A stretch of DNA of 64,000 nucleotides from SHZI01 sp963698405 (GTDB lineage Bacteria > Pseudomonadota > Gammaproteobacteria > Steroidobacterales > GCA-2729495): contig CAVOQT010000002.1 in assembly GCA_963698405.1 (NCBI GenBank), positions 310,001 through 374,000 of the forward strand, written 5' to 3'. Positions 33,501-43,162 of the stretch are shown in pieces; within the stretch, counting starts at the first letter, position 1; each line of letters opens with the position of its first letter. The position numbers and the translations under genes were made by a program. Under the pieces are notes generated by a model. That model did not search any database. It was not told where the DNA came from and saw nothing but the letters and a program-made list of their open reading frames with translations.

Positions 33501-34495
33501 GTAGGTCGGATCAGCCTGCACCGCTCCTCCGGGTCAGGGATCTAACTGTCGAATTTCGCACCATGGAGGGTACGGTGCGGGCAACAGACGGCGTGAGTTT
33601 CGATATCTGGCCGAATGAAACGGTTGGGCTGGTTGGCGAGTCCGGTTGCGGCAAGACGGTTACCGGCTTGTCCTTGCTGCGTCTGATCCCGATGCCGCCC
33701 GGACGGATCGCGGCCGGCAGCATCGAGCTGGAGGGTCGCGATCTGCTGTCACTCGACGACAGCGCAATGGAGCAGCTGCGGGGGCGCGAAGTTGCGATGA
33801 TCTTTCAGGAGCCAATGACCTCGCTGAATCCGGTATTCACCATCGGCAGCCAGATCACCGAAGTTCTGCGTCGCCACCGACCGATATCGCGGCAGGCAGC
33901 GCGCAGCATGGCCGCGGCACTGCTGGCCAAGGTCAGTATCCCGGATCCGGAGCGTCGCCTCGACGACTACCCGCACCAGCTTTCCGGCGGTATGCGTCAA
34001 CGGGTGATGATTGCCATGGCGCTGTCCTGCCGACCGAAACTGCTGATCGCCGATGAGCCGACTACGGCACTTGATGTCACCACTCAGGCGCAGGTTCTGG
34101 AGCAGATGCGCGCGCTGCAGGACGAATTTCGCATGGCAGTGATACTGGTCACGCACGATCTCGGTGTGGTTGCGGAATTCTGCCAGCGCGCGCTGGTGAT
34201 GTACTGCGGCAGCATCGTTGAGTCAGGCCGTACGGAGCATCTGTTTGCGCGGCCGCGCCATCCCTATACCGCGGGATTGCTGGCCTCGATACCGCGCATA
34301 CGTGCGGAGCGCCTCGCGGAGTTGCCGGTGATCCCGGGTCGCGTGCCTGATCCAGGTAGTTTGCCCGATGGTTGCCGTTTTGCCGGGCGCTGCAGCTACG
34401 TCCAGCCGCGTTGTCATCAGGAGCGTCCGCAACTGCAAAGCGATGCCGATGGTAGCGCTGTGGCGTGTCACTTTCCGCTGGGTGACGGATTGTGA
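33497..34495 (+). CDS. Peptide ABC transporter ATP-binding protein (DppD/OppD type)
   Basis: The protein is 332 aa. Walker A is GESGCGKT, the ABC signature LSGGMRQRV, Walker B LLIADEPTTALD, and the H-loop VTHDLG. The C-terminal oligopeptide-transporter extension has the Cys cluster CRFAGRCSYVQPRC, which in this family can bind a 4Fe-4S cluster. ATG 33497 overlaps the previous stop (ATGA). The frame stays open far upstream over dppC, but those codons are a shadow. Confidence 0.95.
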   Translation: MSRSDQPAPLLRVRDLTVEFRTMEGTVRATDGVSFDIWPNETVGLVGESGCGKTVTGLSLLRLIPMPPGRIAAGSIELEGRDLLSLDDSAMEQLRGREVAMIFQEPMTSLNPVFTIGSQITEVLRRHRPISRQAARSMAAALLAKVSIPDPERRLDDYPHQLSGGMRQRVMIAMALSCRPKLLIADEPTTALDVTTQAQVLEQMRALQDEFRMAVILVTHDLGVVAEFCQRALVMYCGSIVESGRTEHLFARPRHPYTAGLLASIPRIRAERLAELPVIPGRVPDPGSLPDGCRFAGRCSYVQPRCHQERPQLQSDADGSAVACHFPLGDGL

Positions 34496-35466
34496 ATACC
34501 GCGCCATTGGTCGATGTTCGCGGCCTGAGCAAGTACTTCCCCATCCATGGCGGTTTGTTTCGTCGTGTGGTTGCCGAGCTCAAGGCGGTTGATGATGTGA
34601 GCTTCGTGATTCATGCGGGTCGTACGCTCGGGCTGGTCGGTGAGTCCGGCTGTGGCAAGTCGACGCTCGGCCGGATGCTGCTGCGTCTGCAGGAGCCTAC
34701 CGCCGGGCAGGTGCTGTTTGCCGGCGAGGACCTCACGCGTCTCGATCGGCACCAGATGCTGGCCTGGCGTCAGCGCATACAGGCTGTTTTCCAGGATCCG
34801 TACGGTTCCTTGAGTCCGCGGCGTACGGTCGGGCAGACGGTGCGCGAGCCGCTGGACTTGCACCGTGTCGGCGCACGCGCCGAACGCCAGCAGCGTGTGG
34901 AGGAGCTGCTCGATGTCGTGGGTCTGAGTGCCCAGTCTGCGTACCGTTATCCGCATGAGTTTTCCGGTGGTCAGCGTCAGCGCATCGGCATCGCGCGGGC
35001 GCTGGCGCTGAACCCGCAGTTTCTGGTCGCTGATGAACCGGTATCGGCGCTGGACGTGTCGGTGCAATCGCAGGTGCTGAATCTCATCGTCCGTCTGCAG
35101 CGGGAGCGGGGCATCGCTTTACTGTTCATCTCGCACGATCTCGCGGTGGTACAGCATGTCAGCGATGACATCGGCGTGATGTATCTGGGACGACTGGTGG
35201 AGATTGCGCCAGCCGGGCAGTTGCTGACTGCACCGAGGCATCCTTATACCGAGGCGCTGATCTCGGCAGTGCCGCAGATCGGCCGGTCGCAGCACTCGCG
35301 TATCGTTCTATCCGGTGAAGTGCCGTCACCGCGCAACCCGCCCTCCGGCTGTGCTTTCCATACTCGTTGTCCGCGCGCGATGGTCGAGTGCCGGTCGGTG
35401 CGGCCGCTACTGAAGAATATCGGGGATGACGGAGCAGGCGCGGTTGCCTGCCATCTGTACGACTAG
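34492..35466 (+). CDS. Peptide ABC transporter ATP-binding protein (DppF/OppF type)
   Basis: The protein is 324 aa. Walker A is GESGCGKST, the signature FSGGQRQRIGIARAL, Walker B LVADEPVSALD, H-loop SHDLAV. The C-terminal part has the Cys pair CAFHTRC followed by PRAMVEC, matching the partner ATPase. GTG 34492 overlaps the previous stop by 4 bp. It ends 7 bp before the convergent trkH stop with no visible terminator. Confidence 0.95.
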   Translation: MNTAPLVDVRGLSKYFPIHGGLFRRVVAELKAVDDVSFVIHAGRTLGLVGESGCGKSTLGRMLLRLQEPTAGQVLFAGEDLTRLDRHQMLAWRQRIQAVFQDPYGSLSPRRTVGQTVREPLDLHRVGARAERQQRVEELLDVVGLSAQSAYRYPHEFSGGQRQRIGIARALALNPQFLVADEPVSALDVSVQSQVLNLIVRLQRERGIALLFISHDLAVVQHVSDDIGVMYLGRLVEIAPAGQLLTAPRHPYTEALISAVPQIGRSQHSRIVLSGEVPSPRNPPSGCAFHTRCPRAMVECRSVRPLLKNIGDDGAGAVACHLYD

Positions 35467-35473
35467 CTGCCGC

Positions 35474-36925
35474 TCAGGATCGCCAGAACGAGGGTGAGAA
35501 CAGCACCAGCAACGTGAACACCTCGAGCCGGCCGAACAGCATCGCGAGGATGCAGACCCACTTGGCCGGTGCATTGATCTGCGTGAAGTCGGCAACGATC
35601 TGCCCGAGCCCCGGACCCATGTTGTTGATGGAACTTGCCAGTGCGGAAAAAGCCGTGACCTGATCCAGTCCGGTGCCTACCAGTGCCAGCAGCAGTACGC
35701 CGAAGATCAGGATGTAGACCACACAAAAACCCCAGATGGCCTCAATCACCCGCGGGGGCACCACCGACCGGCCCAGTCTGATCGGAATCTCGGCCGCCGG
35801 ATGTACCAGCCGCTGCACTTCGCGGCTGCCTTGGTTGAACAGCAACAGCCAACGCACGACTTTCATGCCGCCGCCGGTTGACCCGGCACAGCCGCCGACA
35901 AAGCTGACGAGGATCAGACTTAGCGGCAAAGCGCCGTGCCACTGGTCGAAGTTGCTGGCCACAAATCCGGTGCTGGTCATGAACGATACGAAGTGAAACA
36001 GTGCATAGCGCGCCGAATCACCTACCGCAGCATATTGCTGCGTGAAAACCAGATAGACAGTTCCCAGCAGCGTAAGACCGCACAAGAGCAGTGTATAGGC
36101 CCGGAACTCGGGATCGCTCCAGTAGCTGAGCAAGTTCCGGCTGCGCCATGAGACGAAGTGCAAGGTGAAATTTACACCTGCGAGAAACATGAAAACCACG
36201 GCGATCAGTTCAATCTGCGGGCTGTTGAAGTAACCGATGCTGGCATCGTGTGTGGAGAAGCCGCCGGTCGCGAGCGTCGCAAAGCTGTGGCAGACCGCAT
36301 CGAAGGGATCCATGCCGGCATACCAGTAGGCGAGGCCACAAACGGCGGTCAGGCCAACGTAGATCAGCCACAGGCCCTTGGCCGTTTCAGTGATCCGCGG
36401 CGTCAGCTTGCTGTCCTTCATCGGACCCGGCGTCTCGGCGCGGTACAGCTGCATACCGCCGACGCCGAGCATGGGCAGGATGGCCACCGCCAGCACGATG
36501 ATGCCCATGCCGCCCAGCCAGTGCAGCTGTGCGCGGTAGTAGAGGATCGAGCGTGGCAGGCTATCAAGTCCGGTGAGCGCCGTTGCACCTGTTGTTGTAA
36601 GCCCCGACACGGCTTCGAAAACCGCATCGGTCAGCGACATTTCCGGGAAGTGGGTGAGCAGTAGCGGCAGTGAGCCAAAGCTGCCGAGACCCAGCCAGAA
36701 GATTGCCGCTACCACGAATCCATCGCGCAAACGCAGTTCCCGCCGGTCGTTGCGCGCGGGCAGCCAGGTCAGCAGGCCGACGACGAAGGTGATCGCAAAG
36801 GAATAGAAGAAGGCTGTGGTCTGCCCGTCGGCAAAGTGCACCGATACGGCCATGGGCGGCATCATCGTGATGCTGTAGAGCATCAGCAACAGGCCGAGAA
36901 TCCGCTGAACTACCTGAAAGTGCAT
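35474..36925 (-). CDS. trkH: Trk potassium uptake system, membrane subunit TrkH
   Basis: TrkH is the potassium-conducting subunit. The protein is 483 aa with four repeated M1-P-M2 units. Selectivity-filter loops are visible as TTTGATALTG, ATGGFSTHDAS, STGFVASNFDQW and SINNMGPGLGQI. It lies 34 bp downstream of trkA, which supplies the nucleotide-gated regulatory ring, so both parts of the system are made together. Confidence 0.97.
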   Translation of the reverse strand: MHFQVVQRILGLLLMLYSITMMPPMAVSVHFADGQTTAFFYSFAITFVVGLLTWLPARNDRRELRLRDGFVVAAIFWLGLGSFGSLPLLLTHFPEMSLTDAVFEAVSGLTTTGATALTGLDSLPRSILYYRAQLHWLGGMGIIVLAVAILPMLGVGGMQLYRAETPGPMKDSKLTPRITETAKGLWLIYVGLTAVCGLAYWYAGMDPFDAVCHSFATLATGGFSTHDASIGYFNSPQIELIAVVFMFLAGVNFTLHFVSWRSRNLLSYWSDPEFRAYTLLLCGLTLLGTVYLVFTQQYAAVGDSARYALFHFVSFMTSTGFVASNFDQWHGALPLSLILVSFVGGCAGSTGGGMKVVRWLLLFNQGSREVQRLVHPAAEIPIRLGRSVVPPRVIEAIWGFCVVYILIFGVLLLALVGTGLDQVTAFSALASSINNMGPGLGQIVADFTQINAPAKWVCILAMLFGRLEVFTLLVLFSPSFWRS

Positions 36926-36959
36926 GCCTTGATCTGCCGGCCCTGCTGCCGCGTCTGGT

Positions 36960-38321
36960 TCAGGTGCGGAACAGCCGCTCGACCTGTTGAATCTGCCGGC
37001 GGTCTGTCACGAAGAGAATCAGGTGGTCTTCCGCCTGAACGACCGTATCGTGATGTGCCTCCAGTACCTCGTTGCCACGCACGATGACATTGATGGTGGC
37101 GCCCTTGGGCAAGGCAATTTCCTCAATCCTCCGTCCGACCACGCGCGAGTCGCTGCGGTTGCCACGAGCGATGGCTTCAATGGCTTCGGCACGCCCACGC
37201 CGCAAGGAATGGACGCGCACCATGCCGGATTGACGCACGTAGGCCAGCAGCGCGCCGATCGTGATCTGCGGCGGAGAGATGCCGACGTCGATGCGCGGTC
37301 CTTCCACCAGTTCGGCATAGGAAGGCCGATTGATCAGTGCCATCACCTTTCTGCAGCCCAGACGCTTGGCGAGCATGGCCGAAAGGATATTCACCTCTTC
37401 GGCATTGGTCAGTGAGACGAATACATCGGTGCCATCGATGTTTTCTTCCAGCAGCAGCCCCTCATCCGCTGCATCGCCTTGCAGGACGATGGCCTTGGCG
37501 AGCCCCTCTGAGGCAATCCGGGCACGCTCCCGTGACCGTTCGATGATCTTGACCTGGTTGGTCTTTTCCAGCGACTGCGCCGCCCGGAAGCCGATGTTGC
37601 CGGCTCCGGCAATGATGATCTTGCGTACCGGATCCTCCAGCTTGCGCAACTCGCGCATCACCGTACCGATGTCCTGGCGCGCGGCAATAAAGAAAACTTC
37701 GTCGCCTTCCAGCAGTTTCGTGCGACCGTCGGGCACGATGGCGTCACCGTCGCGATAGATGGCGGCGATGCGCGTTGCGATACCCGGGATATGGTCATGC
37801 AGCGCGCGAATCTCCTGCCCGACGAGCGGCCCATCGCGATGTGCGCGTGCACCCACCAGGCGTACCTTGCCATCGGCAAAGTCCAGCACCTGAAAGGCTC
37901 CCGGATAGCGGATCAGCTGTTCGATATGTCGGGTGACCAGTTGTTCAGGGCTGATGCACAGGTCTACCGGTATCCGGTCGGTGCCGAACAACTCAGCCTT
38001 GTTGATGTACTCGGCAGAACGTACCCGCGCAATTTTTGTCGGCGTACCGAACAGCGTGTAAGCCACCTGGCAGGCGATCATGTTGACTTCATCGCTGCTG
38101 GTCAGCGCGATGACCATGTCCATGCTCGCGCACCCGGCCCGCTCCAGTGTGCCGGGTGAGGCGGCATGGCCGAGCACCGTACGGACGTCGAGGCGATCCT
38201 GCAGATCCCGCAGCACGGCAGGATTGGAGTCGATGATGGTGACTTCATTCGCCGCTTCACGGGCGAGATGGTAGGCGGCGGTGGAGCCGACCTGACCGGC
38301 GCCGAGAATGAGGATCTTCAT
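36960..38321 (-). CDS. trkA: Trk potassium uptake system, regulatory subunit TrkA
   Basis: TrkA is a cytoplasmic gating ring protein that binds NAD(H) and ATP. The protein is 453 aa (E. coli 458) with two tandem RCK units. The first Rossmann motif is ILGAGQVGSTAAYHLA (about 4-19), the second IIAGAGNIGFRAAQSLE (about 236-252), and each is followed by a RCK-C (TrkA_C) region. It is upstream of and co-oriented with trkH. Confidence 0.97.
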   Translation of the reverse strand: MKILILGAGQVGSTAAYHLAREAANEVTIIDSNPAVLRDLQDRLDVRTVLGHAASPGTLERAGCASMDMVIALTSSDEVNMIACQVAYTLFGTPTKIARVRSAEYINKAELFGTDRIPVDLCISPEQLVTRHIEQLIRYPGAFQVLDFADGKVRLVGARAHRDGPLVGQEIRALHDHIPGIATRIAAIYRDGDAIVPDGRTKLLEGDEVFFIAARQDIGTVMRELRKLEDPVRKIIIAGAGNIGFRAAQSLEKTNQVKIIERSRERARIASEGLAKAIVLQGDAADEGLLLEENIDGTDVFVSLTNAEEVNILSAMLAKRLGCRKVMALINRPSYAELVEGPRIDVGISPPQITIGALLAYVRQSGMVRVHSLRRGRAEAIEAIARGNRSDSRVVGRRIEEIALPKGATINVIVRGNEVLEAHHDTVVQAEDHLILFVTDRRQIQQVERLFRT

Positions 38322-38385
38322 GCGTGGGCTCGCCGTGCTGTGCGCGGCTGCGAGTTTACCCGACTTCGCCGCCTCCCGGCCGGAC

Positions 38386-40584
38386 TCACAACGTTTCCAG
38401 ATTGGCGTAGGACATTACGAGCCATTTGGCGCCAGCCTTTTCGAAGTTGACCTGTATACGGGCATGCGCTCCCGCTCCCTCGAAGCCCAGCACCACACCT
38501 TCGCCGAAGGTGCCGTGTCGCACGCGCTGGCCGAGCCGGATGCCGAAGCCGGGGTCCACCGGTGGCAGGCTGCCGCGCTGGTAAACCGGTTGCGATACAT
38601 GCATCCGCGGCCGGACCTCCTCGATCAGTTCCGCCGGAATCTCGCTGATGAATCGCGAGGCCTGACGAAAACTGTCCATGCCATGCAGGCGCCGCTGCTC
38701 GGCATGGGTCAGGTAGAGTTCGCTCATCGCCCGCGTGGTGCCCACGTAACACAGCCGGCGCTCCTCTTCGAGACCATCGCCGTCATTCAGCGAGCGCTGG
38801 TGTGGAAACAGCCCGTCCTCGAGACCGGTCATAAATACTATGGGGAATTCCAGTCCCTTGGCCGAGTGCAGCGTCATCAGTTGCACGCAATCCGCACCGC
38901 TGTCTGCCTGTGCATCGCCGGACTCGAGGGCTGCATGGGACAGAAAATCCAGCAGTGGCGGCAGGCTGGTTTCCCCCTGCTCTGTCGCATCCTGTTCTGC
39001 TGCGTCACCGCCGGGGCGCTCATCGCTTTCGAAACTCCGCGCGGCACTCACCAGCTCGTCAAGGTTCTCCAGCCGGCCTTCCGCACGATCGCGCGGCTCT
39101 TTCTTGTAGTGCCCGATGATGCCGCTGTGCCGGATCACGTGATCGACCTGTTCGTGCAGGGCCAGGCCTTCTGTGTCGCGGGCCATGTTGGTGACCAGCA
39201 TCAGGAAGGCGGTGATGGCGCGTCCGCTGCGGCCGCCCGTATCACCGGCGGCAATGATCTGTGCAGCTCGCCACATCGAGAGGGCGTTCGCCCGGGCATA
39301 TTCGCGCACCGTATCGACCGAGCGTGCTCCGATGCCACGCGTCGGCAGGTTCACTACCCGCTCAAAGGAGGCGTCGTCATCGTGATTGGCGAGCAGGCGC
39401 AGATAGGCTAGCGCATCCTTGATTTCGGCGCGTTCGAAAAACCGCTGGCCACCGTAGACCCGATAGGGCATGCCGGCACGCATCAGCATTTCTTCAAAGC
39501 TGCGTGACTGGGCGTTGGAACGGTACAGTATGGCGATCTCGCTGCGTGCGCTGCCCTGCTGAATGTGAGCCTGGATCCGGCCTACGACAAACTCCGCCTC
39601 GTCACGTTCGTTGTAGGCGCGGTACAGCCGGATCGGTGCACCATCGCTGCCGGCAGTCCAGAGCTCCTTGCCGAGCCGGCCGGTGTTGCGCGAGATGATC
39701 GCATTTGCCGCGCTGAGGATGGTCTTCGTCGAGCGGTAATTCTGCTCGAGCTTGATGATCCGCGCGGCCGGAAAATCCTTCTGGAACCTGTGCATGTGTT
39801 CCTGACGCGCGCCGCGCCAGCGATAGATCGACTGGTCGTCGTCACCGACCGCAAAGGGTATGCCGGTGGTGCCGGTCAGCAGCCGCAGCCAGGCGTACTG
39901 GATCGTATTGGTGTCCTGAAACTCATCGACCAGCACATGCTGGAAACGCCGGCGGTACTGATCGAGGATGCTCGGGTTGTTCTTCCACAGCTCGAAGGCC
40001 CTGAGCAGCAATTCAGCGAAGTCCACCACACCGGCCTTGTTGCAGGCTTCTTCATAAAGCCGATACAGATGGATGAGGTGCCGGCGGGTGGTATCGCCGT
40101 TGTCACTGAGCTGGTCAGGTCGCAGCGCCTCGTCCTTGTTGTTATTGATGAACCACTGGATTTCGCGCGGTACCCAGGTGGTCTCGTCCAGATCCAGTCC
40201 CTTGATGAGGCGGCGAATGACCCTCTGCTGGTCCTCTGCATCGAGGATCTGAAACGCTTCGGGCAGACCGGCCTCACGCCAGTGCCGGCGCAGCAGGCGA
40301 TGTGCAAGTCCGTGAAAGGTGCCGATCCAGAGGTGATTGACCGGCAGGTGCAGCAGATCCTGGATCCGGCTGCGCATTTCGGCAGCCGCCTTGTTGGTGA
40401 AGGTCACAGCCAGGATGCCGAGTGGCGACACGTTCTCGACCTGGATCAGCCAGGCGATCCGGTGCACCAGTACGCGGGTCTTGCCGCTGCCGGCTCCGGC
40501 TACGACCAGCAGTGGCGACTGCGATGCGGTGACGGCATCGCGCTGCGCATCGTTGAGCTGGTCGAGGATTGGTGTGACGTCCAT
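38386..40584 (-). CDS. uvrD: DNA helicase II UvrD
   Basis: UvrD is an SF1A 3'-5' helicase acting in nucleotide excision and mismatch repair. The protein is 732 aa (E. coli 720). It starts MDVTPILDQLNDAQRDAVTA. Motif I is GAGSGKTR (about 30-37), motif II DEFQDTN, motif III GDDDQSIYRWRGA, motif V LMTLHSAKGLEFP and motif VI ATTRAMSELYLTH-like (VGTTRAMSELYL). The Tudor-like C-terminal domain (GQRVRHGTFGEGVVLGFEG) is present. It lies 3 bp after ctaA, so it may share its transcript. Confidence 0.98.
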   Translation of the reverse strand: MDVTPILDQLNDAQRDAVTASQSPLLVVAGAGSGKTRVLVHRIAWLIQVENVSPLGILAVTFTNKAAAEMRSRIQDLLHLPVNHLWIGTFHGLAHRLLRRHWREAGLPEAFQILDAEDQQRVIRRLIKGLDLDETTWVPREIQWFINNNKDEALRPDQLSDNGDTTRRHLIHLYRLYEEACNKAGVVDFAELLLRAFELWKNNPSILDQYRRRFQHVLVDEFQDTNTIQYAWLRLLTGTTGIPFAVGDDDQSIYRWRGARQEHMHRFQKDFPAARIIKLEQNYRSTKTILSAANAIISRNTGRLGKELWTAGSDGAPIRLYRAYNERDEAEFVVGRIQAHIQQGSARSEIAILYRSNAQSRSFEEMLMRAGMPYRVYGGQRFFERAEIKDALAYLRLLANHDDDASFERVVNLPTRGIGARSVDTVREYARANALSMWRAAQIIAAGDTGGRSGRAITAFLMLVTNMARDTEGLALHEQVDHVIRHSGIIGHYKKEPRDRAEGRLENLDELVSAARSFESDERPGGDAAEQDATEQGETSLPPLLDFLSHAALESGDAQADSGADCVQLMTLHSAKGLEFPIVFMTGLEDGLFPHQRSLNDGDGLEEERRLCYVGTTRAMSELYLTHAEQRRLHGMDSFRQASRFISEIPAELIEEVRPRMHVSQPVYQRGSLPPVDPGFGIRLGQRVRHGTFGEGVVLGFEGAGAHARIQVNFEKAGAKWLVMSYANLETL

Positions 40585-40587
40585 CCG

Positions 40588-41601
40588 CTATGCCGGAAGC
40601 CGGTGGGTCACGAAGGACGCAGTATGGTTGAGGTTGATTACGGTCAGCAGCAGCAGGGCAGCCACCGCATTGTGTGCAGTGGCGAGCGTCAGCGGCAGCC
40701 CGAACCAGACGATGCCGGCACCGATCGCTACCTGTAGCGTCACGGCAGCGATCACCAGCGCAGCGGCCTGCCGCAAAGGAGCCGCGAAGCTGGGTGCGCG
40801 AAAGCGGAGGCCGATCAGCAGCAGCGCGACGAAGGTTGCCACGGCGCCCAGCCGGTGAGCGAAGTGAATCGCAACCCGTGACGGCGCATCCAGCACGCCG
40901 AACTCATAGTTGATGCCGAGCCCGCGCCACAGCACGAAGCCCTCGGCAAAGTTGCTGTCTTCCGGCCACCACTGGCCCTGACAGGTGGGAATATCGGGGC
41001 AGGCCAGCGCCGCATAGTTTGAGCTCGTCCAGCCGCCCAGTGCGATCTGCAGGATCAGGATTACCAGTCCGGTGACGGCGAGCCAGGGTGTCTGGCGAGC
41101 GGGCGGCGCAGCAGCAGTTCGGCCCGCCTCCAGCAACAGCCATATCAGCAGGCCGAGGGTGGTGAGGCCGCCCAGCAGGTGCCCCATCACGATCAGCGGC
41201 TTCAGCAGCAGCGTCACGGTCCACATGCCGAGCAGACCCTGGAATATCACGACCCCCAGCAGTACCGCTGGCAGGGCTACAGGCTGGTGCGGGTCGCGCC
41301 GGTTCAGCCACGCGAACAGGCTGGCCAGCATGATGACCAGCCCCAGGCTGCTGGCGGCATAGCGGTGGATCATTTCCCGCCAGGCCTTGCCGGCTTCGAT
41401 CGGCCGCTCCGGCCAGGCCATTTGTGCAGAATCCCGCACCGCTTCGTCCGCCGGCAACACCAGATGGCCGTAACAGCCGGGCCAATCCGGGCAGCCGAGC
41501 CCCGCGTCCGAGAGCCGCACATAGGCGCCCAGTACGACGACCACCAGACAGAGTGCGGTGCCGATCCACAGACAACGGCGATACCAGTTGCTGAGTTTCA
41601 T
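40588..41601 (-). CDS. ctaA: Heme A synthase CtaA (COX15 family)
   Basis: CtaA oxidises the methyl group of heme O to give heme A for the aa3 oxidase. The protein is 337 aa with eight predicted helices in two repeats. Heme-ligand histidines fit MIHRYAASSLGL, VMGHLLGGLTT, IHFAHRLGAV and ATAHNAVAALLL. The Cys pair GLGCPDWPGCYG is present in the first extracytoplasmic loop. It lies 9 bp after the thioredoxin-like factor. ctaB (heme O synthase), usually next to it, is not in the window; uvrD follows instead. Confidence 0.95.
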   Translation of the reverse strand: MKLSNWYRRCLWIGTALCLVVVVLGAYVRLSDAGLGCPDWPGCYGHLVLPADEAVRDSAQMAWPERPIEAGKAWREMIHRYAASSLGLVIMLASLFAWLNRRDPHQPVALPAVLLGVVIFQGLLGMWTVTLLLKPLIVMGHLLGGLTTLGLLIWLLLEAGRTAAAPPARQTPWLAVTGLVILILQIALGGWTSSNYAALACPDIPTCQGQWWPEDSNFAEGFVLWRGLGINYEFGVLDAPSRVAIHFAHRLGAVATFVALLLIGLRFRAPSFAAPLRQAAALVIAAVTLQVAIGAGIVWFGLPLTLATAHNAVAALLLLTVINLNHTASFVTHRLPA

Positions 41602-41610
41602 GCTGCGGGC

Positions 41611-42195
41611 TTAGCCAATCGTGGAGGCCTTGAGCAGGAGGCTCAGGTCCTTGTGCATGTCTTTCATGGAGGTGCCGACCGGAAAGCGCATCATGATATT
41701 GCCCAGCGGGTCCACCACAAATACATCCGCTTCGCTGAACTCGCCGAGGGTGGCGAGCACCTTGCCGCTGGCAGCCACCGAGCTGTCGATCACGATGAGA
41801 TCCGGATGTGTGCTGCGCATGAATTCGGCATCCGGCGTACTGCTGGTGGCGACGAAGAAGCGCTGTACGCGTGACATCTCCTTGCCCAGCGCCTGGCGCA
41901 CCTGGCGAACTTCATAGAGCGCCTGTTGGCAATTGGCATCGCACTGGCCGCTGCCTACATAGAGCAGCGACCACTTCCTGACAAAGCTGGCCTCGCTGCC
42001 GTCTGGCAGGTTCACCGGCTCGCTGCCGAGCGATGACGGGTTTTCAAGCAGAATGCCATGCGCCACGGAGCCCTGCGGGCGCCAGCTGTCGCCGCCGTAG
42101 AAATACAGAAATATGGCCGTTGCGAACGGTCCGACAAACAGCAGCGCCAGTAGTATCGGCACCAGCCGTTTGCCACGTGATTGATTGTCAGGCAT
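41611..42195 (-). CDS. Membrane-anchored thioredoxin-like cytochrome oxidase assembly protein
   Basis: The protein is 194 aa. One membrane helix (about 11-32) anchors a periplasmic domain resembling the SCO/thioredoxin fold. SLLYVGSGQCDANCQQALYEV carries C85-x3-C89, the spacing used for copper binding in SCO proteins. The later segment has SEADVFVVDPLGNIMMRFPV but I do not see the SCO histidine clearly. A gene of this kind occurs between SURF1 and CtaA in many proteobacteria. Its start overlaps the surf1 stop by 8 bp. Confidence 0.85.
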   Translation of the reverse strand: MPDNQSRGKRLVPILLALLFVGPFATAIFLYFYGGDSWRPQGSVAHGILLENPSSLGSEPVNLPDGSEASFVRKWSLLYVGSGQCDANCQQALYEVRQVRQALGKEMSRVQRFFVATSSTPDAEFMRSTHPDLIVIDSSVAASGKVLATLGEFSEADVFVVDPLGNIMMRFPVGTSMKDMHKDLSLLLKASTIG

Positions 42196-42940
42196 CGCTT
42201 TGGGGTGTCCTGAGATGGCGCCAGGCCAGAATGATAAAGATAAAGACGACCGTGGCCGCCAGACCGAACCATTGTATGGCGTAGCCGATGTGCTTTTCCG
42301 GTTCCATCAGTGCGGGCTTCCACTCGCGCACGAATCCATCGGCCTCATCCGGATTCAGCAGCAGCTGGAAGTCACGCAGTGCGTAGCCGGTCTGGGCGGA
42401 TATTTCTTCCACGGTCGGGAACAACAGCCGCCGCGGCCACGGCGAAGCCGACACTACCGTGTCCGCTGCCAGCCGCAACGCGGGCCTCGGCAGCCGGTCG
42501 ATACGCCCGGTCAGCAGCCGTGGCTGATCTGATACGCCCACATCCGGCAAGCGGCGGCGGTCGCCGGATGCAGGCGCCCAGCCGCGGTTTACCAGCACGC
42601 TGCCGCCGGCAGTGATGAATGGTGTGAGTACCTGATATCCGGACTGGCCGGCGTGGCTGATATTGTCGAGCAGCACCTGATGGCCGGCGTCGTAATGTCC
42701 CTGTAGCCGGACCAGCTGATAGCGCTGTTCCGTGGCATCAGCCCCGCCCAGCCCATCGATCGTGGTGCCGCCTGCGCCCAGCGCGTAGGCGGCAAAGAGC
42801 GCCCGTTTTTCTTCAGCACGCCCGAGCTGCCAGATACCGAGACTGCTGAACAGGGTGGCCGCGATCAGGGTGAGCAGCACCGTCCAAACCGGTATGCTCT
42901 TTGTCTGTCGCTTTTGTTGTTGACCCGGATCGATGCTCAA
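42188..42940 (-). CDS. SURF1 family cytochrome oxidase assembly protein
   Basis: SURF1 helps insert heme A into subunit I. The family has an N-terminal and a C-terminal membrane helix with a periplasmic domain between. Here these are WTVLLTLIAATLFSSLGIWQLGRAEEKR (first helix plus the conserved G-x-W-Q-x-x-R), PRLLTGRIDRLPRP, and the last helix after KHIGYAIQWFGLA. TTG 42940 gives 250 aa; ATG 42973 and ATG 43006 are alternatives but extend over the divergent DUF2909 gene. The start region overlaps that gene by 8 bp. Confidence 0.88.
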   Translation of the reverse strand: MSIDPGQQQKRQTKSIPVWTVLLTLIAATLFSSLGIWQLGRAEEKRALFAAYALGAGGTTIDGLGGADATEQRYQLVRLQGHYDAGHQVLLDNISHAGQSGYQVLTPFITAGGSVLVNRGWAPASGDRRRLPDVGVSDQPRLLTGRIDRLPRPALRLAADTVVSASPWPRRLLFPTVEEISAQTGYALRDFQLLLNPDEADGFVREWKPALMEPEKHIGYAIQWFGLAATVVFIFIILAWRHLRTPQSDA

Positions 42941-43142
42941 GGCCCTCGTATTGTTGCTGCTCGCCGGGATCATCCTGAGCCTTTTCTCGGGCCTGTTTTT
43001 TCTCAATAGCGATCAGGGCGGTTCGCGCCGTATGGTACGGGCGCTGACAGTACGTATCACCTTGTCGGTGATCCTGTTCCTGGTGCTGATATATGCCTGG
43101 TTCAATGGCCTCATCCAGCCCCATGGACTGGGGCCGGGCTGA
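42933..43142 (+). CDS. DUF2909 twin-helix membrane protein
   Basis: The protein is 69 aa with two membrane helices (about 2-24 and 43-62) joined by NSDQGGSRRMVRALTVRI, the DUF2909 hallmark. It lies within the oxidase cluster but on the opposite strand, between ctaE and surf1, an arrangement seen in other gammaproteobacteria. The function is unknown; context suggests oxidase biogenesis. Its 5' end overlaps the proposed surf1 start. Confidence 0.87.
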   Translation: MLKALVLLLLAGIILSLFSGLFFLNSDQGGSRRMVRALTVRITLSVILFLVLIYAWFNGLIQPHGLGPG

Positions 43143-43162
43143 AGCCTCGCCGTCGGCTGTGA

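Noticed and set aside
39565..40737. 390-codon open frame antisense to uvrD
   Set aside because: It lies fully opposite a well-conserved helicase gene, shows no recognisable domain, and such mirrored frames are expected from the codon bias of GC-rich genes.
42170..42185. CACGTG-containing stretch near 42.17 kb considered as a third parS site
   Set aside because: Only the central hexamer matches; the flanking TTCC/GGAA arms are absent.
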